Source: Celoporthe dispersa
Taxonomy: Eukaryota > Ascomycota > Sordariomycetes > Diaporthales > Cryphonectriaceae
Direction of reading: 5' to 3'
DNA length: 64,000 nt
NCBI GenBank assembly: GCA_016584495.1
Contig: WAID01000001.1
Span: 2,480,001 to 2,544,000 of the forward strand
Below the pieces are notes generated by a model. The model was not told where the DNA came from. It ran no database searches and saw only the letters and a program-made list of their open reading frames with translations. A program made the position numbers and the translations under genes. Position 1 is the first letter of the stretch; each line of letters starts with the position of its first letter. This document shows positions 15,050-24,831 of the stretch, one piece after another.

Positions 15050-15549
15050 AACTTCCGAGCTTTAAATCAAATCGCTATTCCAAACGCTTACCCATTGCTT
15101 TTGCAATAAGAAGTAATCAAGCAGCTGTATAAGAAAATATTTATTACTATTATAAATACATAATTATTCTTTTATCAATTCCTAATATATTCTGCTTATT
15201 ATAATCGATTTATAGTTATTAATTACTAAAGGCAGGAAAGACTTAATATTGCAATTATAGGATTCTGGAATTTACTATTATATATCTAGCGATTTATAGA
15301 CTAACTTTTGCAGCTATACAAATATTTCTATACTATATTTATTGATAATATTATTATCTATTTATTTACTGCGAAGGAATATTTCCAATATTTAAAATCT
15401 ATTCTAGATTTATTTATTACTAAATGCATTATTTTATTTGGATCTAAATTATTCATTAGATATTTATCAATATACTTTTTAGATTTTAAGATAGATATCT
15501 TAAGCATTTGCAATATAAAGCAATGATTATAAGCTATATAGGATTTCAA
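15050..15549 (+). pseudogene. Reverse transcriptase remnant of inner element
   Basis: Translating the + strand and reading through stops gives NFRALNQIAIPNAYPLLLQ (family pattern DYRxLNxxTIPDAYPLPLI), then a segment like the FFYQ region. IFIDNIIIY follows where the catalytic FIDDI box belongs (about 15,335-15,360). After it comes a LKSILDLFITKCIILFGSK stretch matching the conserved region after the active site, with its K(S)F(I)GY-like continuation. The second catalytic Asp has become Asn (GAT to AAT). Stops replace Gln and Trp codons. The region from 15,308 to 15,526 is still open for 72 codons. Confidence 0.85.
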
Positions 15550-15949
15550 GTTTCTAATAATTTTGCAATATTTAGAGAAATTTATTAGCTTTACTAGATA
15601 GCTTCGCTATCTAATTCCAAAATTCAGTCGATAAATAGATTTATTGCAAAAAGAAAGATAGAGATATTATATGCTATACATAATAATAATTGTCTATCTA
15701 AAGATTAAGAGCGAAAGAGATATATTTCAAGAGCGATATTTGAATCTACTATTAAGAAGCAGACTAGCTTTAAGAATTTTAAGATTAGCTTGGAAGCTAA
15801 AAATATACTCTTTCATTAAGATTTAGATAGATTACTATTTATATAATTGGATGCTTTCAAAGAAATTGGATTTTCAGGAATTGCTTTTCAATTAGCATCT
15901 AATTATATATAGGATAATATTTCTCCAATATCAAAAACTGTTATTCGAT

Positions 15950-17500
15950 CTATACTATATTTCAGCAAAACTATTAATATTGCAGAATAAAAATACTAGC
16001 TTATAGAATTGGAAGTAGCTTATTTAGTCTAGCTGATTCGAAAACTACAAACTATTATTAGATTGAATCGGGCTAAGCTAGTTTATATCTTGACAGACTA
16101 TATAGCTATTATAAGTATTGTCTATTCTACTTTTTTGAATATTGTGGATAAAACTAAAGCGAATCTCAAATTTATATTCGCTTTGGAATATTTGAATTAG
16201 TTCGATCTAAAAGCTTACTATATTTCGAGCAAATCAAATATTCTAGCAGATGCAATATTCAGATTATCCTTTATCCAACAATCTATAGAAGATGAAAAAG
16301 TGCTAGACAAAATCTGGAAGAATAAGCTTATCTATATTATATCCGAACTATGTATAAGCGAATCTATAAAAACTCAGATTAAGAAAGAGTATTCTGATTA
16401 TTCAAGATAGGTGAGAATCTTATAATAATTGGATAAATAGATTAGTAAAATTAAGTTATTTTTTGCAAAAGATATCGATAAGCTGCTATATTTCTAAGAT
16501 TTTAATGGCAAATGGCGATTATATATTCCAAATACTATAGCTATAGTATTTATCGCAAATATATATAATAATAAGCATTATTTTAGAGTAAATCGAGTCT
16601 AGTATAATTTTATTGATTATCTAGTTATCAAATACTGCTATGCTAAAATTGATAAGTATATTTCTATTTGCTAAATATATTAGGAAAATAATAATAATAA
16701 CTAGCTACTTTTTGATGAAATGCAACTAATTCTAACCTTTTCAATTCCTTTCTATATAATTATTATAGATTTTGTAACTAGAGTATCAGCAATACTAGCT
16801 GCAAATACTATATAAGTATATGCAAAGATATCTTTCTTGAATACTTTTTTTATAATTACTAACAAATTTTCCAAAGCTATTATGATTATTCTAGGGAATA
16901 TAATCTATACTATAGAAGATTAAGCAAGAATTATATGCAAATTGCTATATCTCTCTAATTGGGGAATTCTATAGAAAATTATTTTAGATAAGAATATTAA
17001 ATTCCTATTAGTATTTTAGAAAGTATTATAGGAAGCTATAAATATTAAGCTAGCTTACTCTATTGTTTGGCATTCTCAAATTGATAGGCAATCTGAGATT
17101 AAGAATCGAATAGTCGAATTAGCAATAAGATACTTTCTTGCAGCAAATCTAGATATTGAGTAGATTAAAGCTATATTAGCATTGCAATTCAATCTGAATA
17201 ATATATACTATTGAATTATTAAGTATTCAGTTAATCAAATTCTATATAGATTTAACCTAATAGCGAGTATATGAATAGCAGATAATATATTAAAGCTAGC
17301 CAGAAATATCTTTCAAGAGAAAGTATAACTCGCGATTGCTGAGGCGCAGATAGCTGCAAAACAGCAATATGATAAATAATATAAACAAATCTCTTTCCAG
17401 CCCCAAAACTGGGTGTATATCCGGATCGGAAATAATTACTTTTTTTTAAGCAATCTATTATGAAAATACTTCCAATAATGGATAGGATTTTTTCAAGTAA
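15950..17500 (+). pseudogene. RNase H and integrase remnants of inner element
   Basis: At about 16,010-16,270 the frame shows ELEVAYLV, then LVYILTDYIA (RNase H core TDH), and a YYISSKSNILADAIFRL stretch equivalent to the family pattern PGxxNxxADALSR. At about 16,740-17,110 it shows IPFYIIIIDFVTR, IILDKNIKFL and YSIVWHSQIDRQSE, equivalent to integrase SxFxTIxxDF, ILSDRDxxF and YHPQTDGQSE. At 17,360-17,520 is a QQYDKQYKQISFQPQNWVYI stretch (the GPY/F-type C-terminal module). Stops at Trp/Gln positions break all of these. Confidence 0.85.
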
Positions 17501-17689
17501 TAAAGAAGATTGGGAATCTGGCATATGAATTTAAATTATCTCTATATATGAATATATATTTAGTAATTTCTATCACTTAATTATTAGCTGCAAGCCTATT
17601 GCAAAGCGATTTCTATAAATAAGATCCAATATATTAGGATCTAGAGAAAGTGGATAAGAACTTGGATATAAACAAATATCAAAAAGACT

Positions 17690-17870
17690 ACTATTATTAT
17701 AAACTGGAAAGGATTATTAGCCGCTATGAACAGAGATATAGACGTAGACTTATAAAGACTAAATACCTAATAAAATGGATAGGATATCCAAGCCAATTCA
17801 ATATATAAATGCTAAAGAATGCTTTGTTAGCTGATAGACTAGTCTAGGAATTCGATAAGAAGATGAGCCT
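17690..17870 (+). pseudogene. Chromodomain remnant of inner element integrase
   Basis: The frame reads YRRRLIKTKYLIKWIGYPS followed by QFNI and a stop where Trp of the chromodomain pattern YLVKWxGYxxxxxTWEP belongs, then ALLADRLV. A chromodomain at the integrase C terminus defines chromoviruses, whose integrases are targeted to heterochromatin. That would fit insertion into already silenced DNA. Confidence 0.7.
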
Positions 17871-18539
17871 AATAGAGCGTCTCAGAAATGAAGCTGAGTC
17901 CTATCGACGACTTGCGGCGACGAAGCTTGAGCTAGATAAATTGCAGGTGAATTCAATGCCCTGCAGATAAAGAAAAACTACATAAAAACGAAAACCCACA
18001 AGTTTCATCCCAAGTAGTAGATAAAGGAAATCAATTATAAAGGATATTATTATGCTTAGTTTCTAAGCAATAGTAAATTTACTATGAAATTATTTAGACT
18101 AATTTTACAATCCTATTAAGCCTTTTATCTTTTATTATATCTGCCTATAATATGCATATCTTCTTTTACAAATTCACTATATATTCTCCTGCTGTTATTA
18201 CTAATTATCTATTAGCGAACTATTATATCTTCCAATTATATATACCTTTATAGTTGTAATCTTTTCTTCTCGATATTTTCTGCTCTATACTTTCCTATTA
18301 GAACTACTATTCATCAGTCTTTTATTTTGAATACTTCGCGCCTAAAGATTATATAGATTATCACCAAGTCTATACAAGGCTATCCTATAAATCTGCCTCT
18401 CTATCTTTATATCGCGAAGGTTTACTAATAACTAATGTGATTCTCCTATATAAGCACTCGAACTTATCGCGAATATCTCTTATGCGGATAAGCCAGCTCC
18501 TGCTTCTTTCATTCCTTTCTCTTCTCGATGCGTTTAATA

Positions 18540-19690
18540 GGATATTATAAGCTGATCTACTAATCGACCTTATAACCGCAAGAGCTAATTCATCTGTACA
18601 GACAATAAGATTATAGAGATCGCTCAGCTATAATTTAAAAACAACAAGCTGGACGCAATTCGTTATACTGCCAACTTAGCGGAAATTGTAATAGCTTACA
18701 ATTGCCAAGCGCTTTATAATACTCTCGCTATATAAAAGAAGACAGCAAAGACTATCTATCCTATCCTAGCTATTATAAGCAAATCAGAGATTAGCATGCT
18801 TTAGCTAGCCCTTACCCTTTGGCTATAATAGCGAGGAATTTCATCATTTTTAGCCGCAAGCATAGCTAAGCTGATCTGGATAATAATTTAAAAGAGATCG
18901 GGTCTCGATCTTTCCCCAATCCCTTCTTCAATAATCCTATCAAGCAGCCCTTCGGTAGTCGGATTCCGACTAACCTATTCCAGAATACAAGCTTGCTTTC
19001 TAGCCTAAGAATTTCTATAGCTATAAACACTATTCCTCTCAATATACAGGAAGAGAATATATACTTCAAATAGATAGCTAAGATCAATACTCAATATAAG
19101 ATCTCCTTTGGCTATATCCCTATCGTATAAGAGAAATCTACTACTGCAATCAGAAATCCTATTTCCCAATTCACTTATTTTCTAAACAGCAGTATTGGCT
19201 ACTTTACTATAGCTAGCAACCTATCCAACACTTTCTATATTTTTATAATAGATATTGCATATTAGATCCGCAAATTCGGAAACAAGCTAGCTAAAATAGA
19301 TATAAAAAAGGCTATAATCCAGAGCATAAATATCAACTTTATTATAATCTATATACTAGGATGCAATTAGGATTTTAAATTCATCAAAAAAGTCCAAGCT
19401 GAAAATAATAGTCAAATTGACTATCAGAAAATCTTCAATAAGTAGATAGCCGATCACTAGCAAATTCTCACTCCAGAAGCAATCTGAAAGTGCAAGCGCT
19501 AGCTAATCGCTATTGATTAATATCTCGATACCAAGAGCTCTATTAAGTCTTTCTTCCTAATTACTGATAACCATCGCACTATCGCAGATAGGATTATAAA
19601 TAAAAAGATTGCTGCAGTTTTTGAGTCTTTAATATATAAAATGGAGAAAGATATCCGCATACAAGACAAATCCCTCCTATAAAAAGACTT
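18540..19690 (+). pseudogene. Decayed extra reading frame downstream of the integrase
   Basis: One + strand frame (codons starting at positions divisible by 3) reads through about 380 codons with stops that look like former Trp, Gln and Arg codons. In between it keeps non-random segments such as KEIGSRSFPNPFFNNP, SIGYFTIASNLSNTFYIF, KSFFLITDNHRTIADR and ESLIYKMEKDIRIQDK. The DNA here is less A/T-shifted than the rest of the element. It lies between the chromodomain and the right LTR, where ordinary gag-pol chromoviruses have only untranslated sequence. I do not recognise the family. It could be an accessory retrotransposon ORF or a captured fragment. Confidence 0.5.
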
Positions 19691-20621
19691 AATAGGACTA
19701 GAAATACTTAATAAAGATACTAAAATCGTTTACTATAGATAAATTTAATAATAATTCTTTATAAACTCTCTCTTGATAGATTATAGTCAAAAAGAAAAAT
19801 ATAAAATTAGCATATCTCTAATTGCTATACAGTTATTAATTATATCTATATTAATCTAAATTCTCAGATCCTCTCTTACTATAATTGAATTCACTATCAA
19901 TTTACTATATCTTACTCTTGATAAGCTATAGTCAAAAGGTCAGATATAAGATTGATATATTTTTAATTACTGCATGATTACTAATTATATCTATGCTAAT
20001 TAAAAGTCTCGAATTTCTTTTATCTTATATATTTTCGGCTATATTTTCCTTTTTAAACTATTAGTTTAGAATAGAAAGCTATCACAATTAACTGAATATA
20101 TTCATATTAGCTAGCTTTCACTAAGAGATCTCACTAGTATTTATTTCTTACTAAAGTATAAGGATAGCAACCTATCTCTAGAGCGTTTAGTTAGATATCT
20201 GCTAATTAATATAGCTATAGCTTTATCTGTATTAGCTTTAGGGAAATAAGGAGAATATATAAGCTATAAATTTAGATAGGGAAATCAAAAAAATAGAATT
20301 GGAATTTTGCTTTTAATATTTTACTTTCTTATATTATAAATTTATAGCGCTTATGGCAAATATAAATCAATACAAAATATTTAATTAGTATTAAATATTG
20401 CGAATAATACAGATAATAGAATAGTTTCTTTTGTATAGTACTCGGAATATAGACCGAAGAGTAAGTGCTTTGGTTTTGTATAGGAATACAGGCCTAAGAG
20501 ATTAGCAATCTCTTTAAGCTATCCAACTTATACTTATAGCAAAGCCAAAAGTAGTCTCTCAATATATTTCTTTTTGTCAAAACATTTCTTTTGCGGACAA
20601 AAGCTATAAAGGGCTAGCAAT

Positions 20622-20956
20622 TAATATACTCGCATTATTCACTATCACTTAGTAGTGCATTCACTATAGGATATATAGTAAATGCACTACTGAATACGTG
20701 ATGAATTTACTATGGAATGTATAGTGAATTCACTAGAGAATGCGTAGTGCATTTATTATAGAATGCATGGTGAATTCACTAGCGAATGCTGGGTGAATTC
20801 ACCGAGTGTAATTATGGTGAATTCATTTTGTATTCTCTCGCAGCTCCTGACAACTATATATATATCTAGGATAGATATCGTTTCTCTTTCTTCTTCGAAG
20901 AGAGAGCATCCCTCGTAATATATCTGCAATGCACCGCATACTTCAGCCGCCCAACA
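20622..20956 (+). repeat. 3' LTR of inner element
   Basis: This 335-bp partner of 10,401-10,735 begins TAATATACTC (from TGATGCACTC) and ends CGCCCAACA. It is preceded by the short purine-rich stretch AAAGGG, a possible polypurine tract. It is followed by the right ATTAG duplication. Confidence 0.9.
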
Positions 20957-20961
20957 ATTAG
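20957..20961. repeat. Target-site duplication, right copy (ATTAG)
   Basis: This is an exact copy of the pentamer at 10,396-10,400, directly after the terminal CA of the right inner LTR. Confidence 0.85.
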
Positions 20962-23001
20962 TTCTGCCTTATACTAGCTCCTAAAAAACAATTATTTTCG
21001 GATAGCTTAGCTATTGAGAGATAATTTGAAAAGCTTTCGTCTGCTTATAAGAAATTCTATAGATCTATTTAAGATCTTCTCTTTATTTTTTCAGAGACTA
21101 AGCTATAGCAATTTAATTAATCTAGAGCTATTCTATCTTAGAAGCTAAATCTATCAAATCTTGATTATCTTTCTAAATATTTTTATATTTCAGAATCTAT
21201 TTAGCTAATATAGCTATTTTTTAAAAAAACTAATAATATAAGGGATTTATAAATTGCTATTTTTAATCTATATTTTGATTAGAAGCTATATATATTAATC
21301 GAGATATAAGAATAAATATAATCTATTCAAGTATTAGCTATAATAGAGATTGAAATTAAATTAGCTAATTAAGTTTGAGATTAATAGCTTTATACGCAAA
21401 TTAATCTTGAATCTTTTTTTAAAATATCTCTTTATAGATTAAGAGAAGCTTCTTTATAAGAAAAAGCTATATCTTATTAATAATATTCTCAATAATAATA
21501 TTATAATTAGTTCTAAAATGCTTTACCTATACTAAAGAAAGTTTTATCTAAACTTTAGTAATAAGCTAATTTTTCTAAATCCCAAGATAAGTTAAGGCAT
21601 TATTATAATCGATAATAAACAATTATAGATTAGCAATATCTATAATAAAGCAATTATTCAAAATATTAAAGCGCTTCTATTCTAGTATATAGGCTTGAAA
21701 ATAATTCTAAAATTAGTAAGCAATAAGCAATTGATTCTTCTGATTTTTCCAAATATTAGCATTTATAATATAGCGCTTTATTTTATTTGCTATAATCGAA
21801 TTTGCATAATAATCTCTCATAAAGTTAAAAGCTTTATTATTTCTAATATTTTTAATTTTATACTATTAGTTAAAGCGCTTAAGCTAAAAAAGAAATTTCG
21901 ATTCGAAAGAATAGAGTAAGATTTGCTTTTGCTAGCTTATTATAAGATAGGAATCTAAAATTCAGCTTATATTAGCTGCTAGGAAAAAGCTTTAAAGAAT
22001 TAGGAATATCTTTAATCAAGCTTTCTAAGATTAAAGCTATTCTTTCTTTCTATTAATAATATCTGAATTGACTCTTTATCAATTTATATTATAAGCTCTA
22101 ATTAAATAGCATTATAATAGCAATATTCTCTAATTTGATTAGGAAATTAATTTAATAAAGCAAAGAATATTAATACTAAAAATTAGTAAGTAAGCTAATA
22201 TACGAATAGTAAAATATCGAAAGCAGATAATAAATAGATAAATAAGCTATTTTGCGCTTAATAAAGATTGCTTTTATCAATTATTATATTAATTAATACT
22301 ATTTTTGCTAAATAGGCATAAAGTATCTTATATAATTCAGATTTCGGCCTAATTATTATATATCTTCATTTCTATTTGCTATATATTTGAATCTTTTCTT
22401 ATTTCTAATATCTCTTATTTTTTCTTCTTTATAATATCGCAATTAATAAATTCCTAATCTAAATAAATAATTTAACTATATATATTTTAGCAAATTGCAT
22501 TATTTGGACTAGAAGCTTAATTGCTTATCTCGCTTTTTACTATAGAATACTACTTAATAAAAGTATAATATTTATTATTCTAATTAAAGATCTATTCTTA
22601 TCAAAATTATATTTATATTGGCATATATAGGCTTAAAATATGCAGGATTTTATATAAAAATGATAAGAAATTGCAGAAAAAAGAATTTATTTCTTTATAA
22701 TATTGGCATGCAGATTCAATAATTTATTCATTGCTTATTAATCGGAACTCATATTATCCTCTCTCTATCCAGCTTTTGCTTCCTCTCGAAAAGCTTTAAG
22801 CATAATCCAGAATCTAGGCATAATGCGCAGCTTATTGAATATCAATATTTAAATAAAATAATTAAGAGAAAAGAATATTAGAGAAAAAAGTATGCTTATT
22901 TATAAAATATAATTTACTGCTATTACTAGCCCTTATAAGCTATAATGAAGATAATTTTGAATTATTAGCCTGAATAGCTAAGTTTATATTTATTGCATTA
23001 T

Positions 23002-23317
23002 TGAATCAGAACCTTAGGCGCCGTCGTACGAAAGGATAAATATTAAGGCAATAAGCAAGGGCTTATGCAATCTAAGTATACTGAATTGGTCACAAGGATA
23101 ATAACAAATGAAGGCTATATATGTATAAGATTAGGGTGAAAAGCCTGCCTTAGACCTGTCTAGAGGGCTCAAATTGAGAAAAGAAGGGAAGATTGCTTGT
23201 TATTTTTTTCTCTAAGCATAGAAAAAAAATGAACAGGGGCTGCACTCTTATATCTGAACGATCTCAGGACCCATCTATATTCCATGTCCTGAGGTCCACT
23301 CCACTGGCCACCACAAC
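23002..23317 (-). repeat. LTR of outer element (5' LTR), less RIPed copy
   Basis: This partner of 383-700 is in the same orientation. It keeps more C/G at its right end (CCACTCCACTGGCCACCACAACA region) than the left copy, where nearly every C has become T. For a minus-strand element this is the promoter-bearing LTR. Confidence 0.8.
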
Positions 23318-24831
23318 AATATTAAGATTATCCTAATATTCTAAATAATTGCGCAGAGAGAATTTATACTAGATAAAAGCATTTTTTTCAAAATAAATCC
23401 TAGCAAGAATAATCTTTTCATACTCAGAAATAAACTAAGCAGCATAATATAGAAAATATACCTTGCAATAGATAAAGAATCTATAAAGCATTTTTTATAC
23501 TTTATTATATATAATCAGTTTATCTATCTTATATACTTTATTCGCTATAATAGAAACTGGATTATTATTCTATTACTGCAGAATATGAATCTGCTTCTGA
23601 AAATTAGCAATAGCATTAACCATTTGCTTATGCGTAGGCTTATAGATAGATAAAATAAGCATCTGAGAAGCTATCATATTCTATATTGCTCAAGAAAATA
23701 ATACTAAACCTTTCTTAAATAAGAGTTATCAAAATATAATAAGTATTGCAATAATCTGAAAATTCCTAAATACTAATTAAGTTTATACTAGCAAGAGAGA
23801 AATCGAAAATATTAAATCTTTGAATACAAAACTATATAAATCCTTAATAAGCAATACGAATATTTACTGCCTTTGGGGCTATTCAATATATAAGACTGAA
23901 TATTTAGATTAATAATTGAAAAGCTATATATTGAATCTCTCTATCAGTACTGAGTATATCCTTATATATCCAGCTCTTCAGTTTGATAAATATAATAAAC
24001 ATCTATCCTATCTATTACTGATAGATGTAATAGATGTCTATCTTATCTATCAATAACCCTAATCCCGGGTTATATAATCCTTCCTTTTCTGCTGCTTTTG
24101 TATCTGGATTCTGCTAGTTTTCCGTGCTCCGTTATTGAGCCACTTTATTCGTGACCTGCATGTTGGATGGGTCATAACAGAAGTGTTCTGAATACTGTTC
24201 CTCTGCAAATAATTCCTGGCCTCTGATTGGTCGAACAGAAAATCTTCAACGGGGATTGGTCAGAAGTCAGGTGACTAAGTATCTCCAGAAATGTTTCCCT
24301 TATCAATAGCCCTTTTTGAGGAGGAAAGTGTGGCATCGTGGCTTCCTAATCTAGAAGGTGGAAGCTGTCGCAAGCAAGGGGTTCCCAAAAGGTTTCCCCC
24401 CAATAATTACACAAAACTTTTGAATGTCAATAAACAAGGAATCTATCAAAACATTTCTATGAATCTTTTGTCATTATAAATTCTTTGCTGCTGCATAGTG
24501 CCTGCTAGATAACGAGTATATATAGCAGAAAACTTCCGGTCCGGCTGAGCCTTCAGCAGCAAAAAGCTGCTTCCGCTACGGCATTCACTCCATTGATCCC
24601 TTAACTGCTCAACCCCCTCTTCCCTAAGCTGGCAGTTGACCAATCTCTCTAGAATATAGATTTAAAGATACGAAAAAAGAAAAAAAAAAACATTTGGCTT
24701 ACTCCCTATAGCTTGCGGAGGGCCGTAGTAAGGCTTATTTAGTGGAGCGGTTTCGTTTATTTCAGCCTTGTGGAGCAATCAACATTAATCATTATTTTCT
24801 TGGTATAGAACTTGTTCTACCCAGCGCCTTC
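23318..24831. other. Transition from AT-rich block to gene space
   Basis: Up to about 24,100 the sequence is RIP-like with no recognisable coding. It includes an inverted TATCTATTACTGATAGATG-type segment near 24,010. From about 24,120 the base composition is normal. The remaining 700 bases hold no gene I can support and include the 3' flank of the GH3 gene, with an A-run at 24,675-24,690. Confidence 0.7.

Larger units (their letters stand above)
10401..20956 (+). mobile_element. Inner Ty3/gypsy chromovirus-like LTR retrotransposon with perfect 5-bp TSD
   Basis: The 10,556-bp element is bounded by two direct 335-bp LTRs (10,401-10,735 and 20,622-20,956). It is flanked by the identical pentamer ATTAG at 10,396-10,400 and 20,957-20,961. 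The left LTR starts TG and both end CA; the right LTR starts TA, a RIP change. The + strand carries, in order, RT (about 15,050-15,540), RNase H (about 15,950-16,300), integrase (about 16,650-17,500) and a chromodomain (about 17,690-17,870), all with many TAG/TAA stops. A further decayed reading frame lies at about 18,540-19,690. The element sits inside the outer LTR pair, so it inserted later. It is inactive. Confidence 0.9.
383..23317 (-). mobile_element. Outer Ty3/gypsy-type LTR retrotransposon, interrupted and RIP-degraded
   Basis: Two direct ~317-bp repeats (383-700 and 23,002-23,317) flank this interval. Each starts TGAA; the right copy ends AACA and the left copy ends AATA, as RIP would produce. 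Directly right of the left copy is TTCCTCCCCT, which on the - strand is a polypurine tract abutting the 3' LTR. The element therefore reads right to left. Internal - strand remnants agree: protease-like at 8,887-9,210 and RT at 7,367-7,786. Removing the inner insertion (10,401-20,961) leaves about 12.4 kb, long for this group, so further nested or extra sequence is likely. The flanks share only ATAT, too weak in AT-rich DNA to prove a target duplication. Confidence 0.65.
1..24100. repeat. AT-rich RIP-degraded repeat block
   Basis: The whole left 24 kb is overwhelmingly A+T, and its short ORFs are all low-complexity shadows. Recognisable protein stretches are transposon enzymes riddled with TAA/TAG stops where Trp (TGG) or Gln (CAA/CAG) would stand, the signature of C-to-T/G-to-A change on both strands. 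Within the block, LTR copies differ almost only by G:C to A:T transitions. This is what repeat-induced point mutation does in Pezizomycotina. The boundary near 24.1 kb is abrupt: base composition and reading frames become normal within a few hundred bases. I see no intact host gene in the block. Confidence 0.9.

Noticed and set aside
17252..17524. 90-codon - strand ORF
   Set aside because: It is the antisense of the integrase C-terminal region of the inner element.
24161..24453. Possible solo LTR beginning TGTTGGATGG and ending ATCTATCAAAACA
   Set aside because: Ends look LTR-like, but the flanking pentamers (CTGCA and TTTCT) do not match and there is no second copy in the window.
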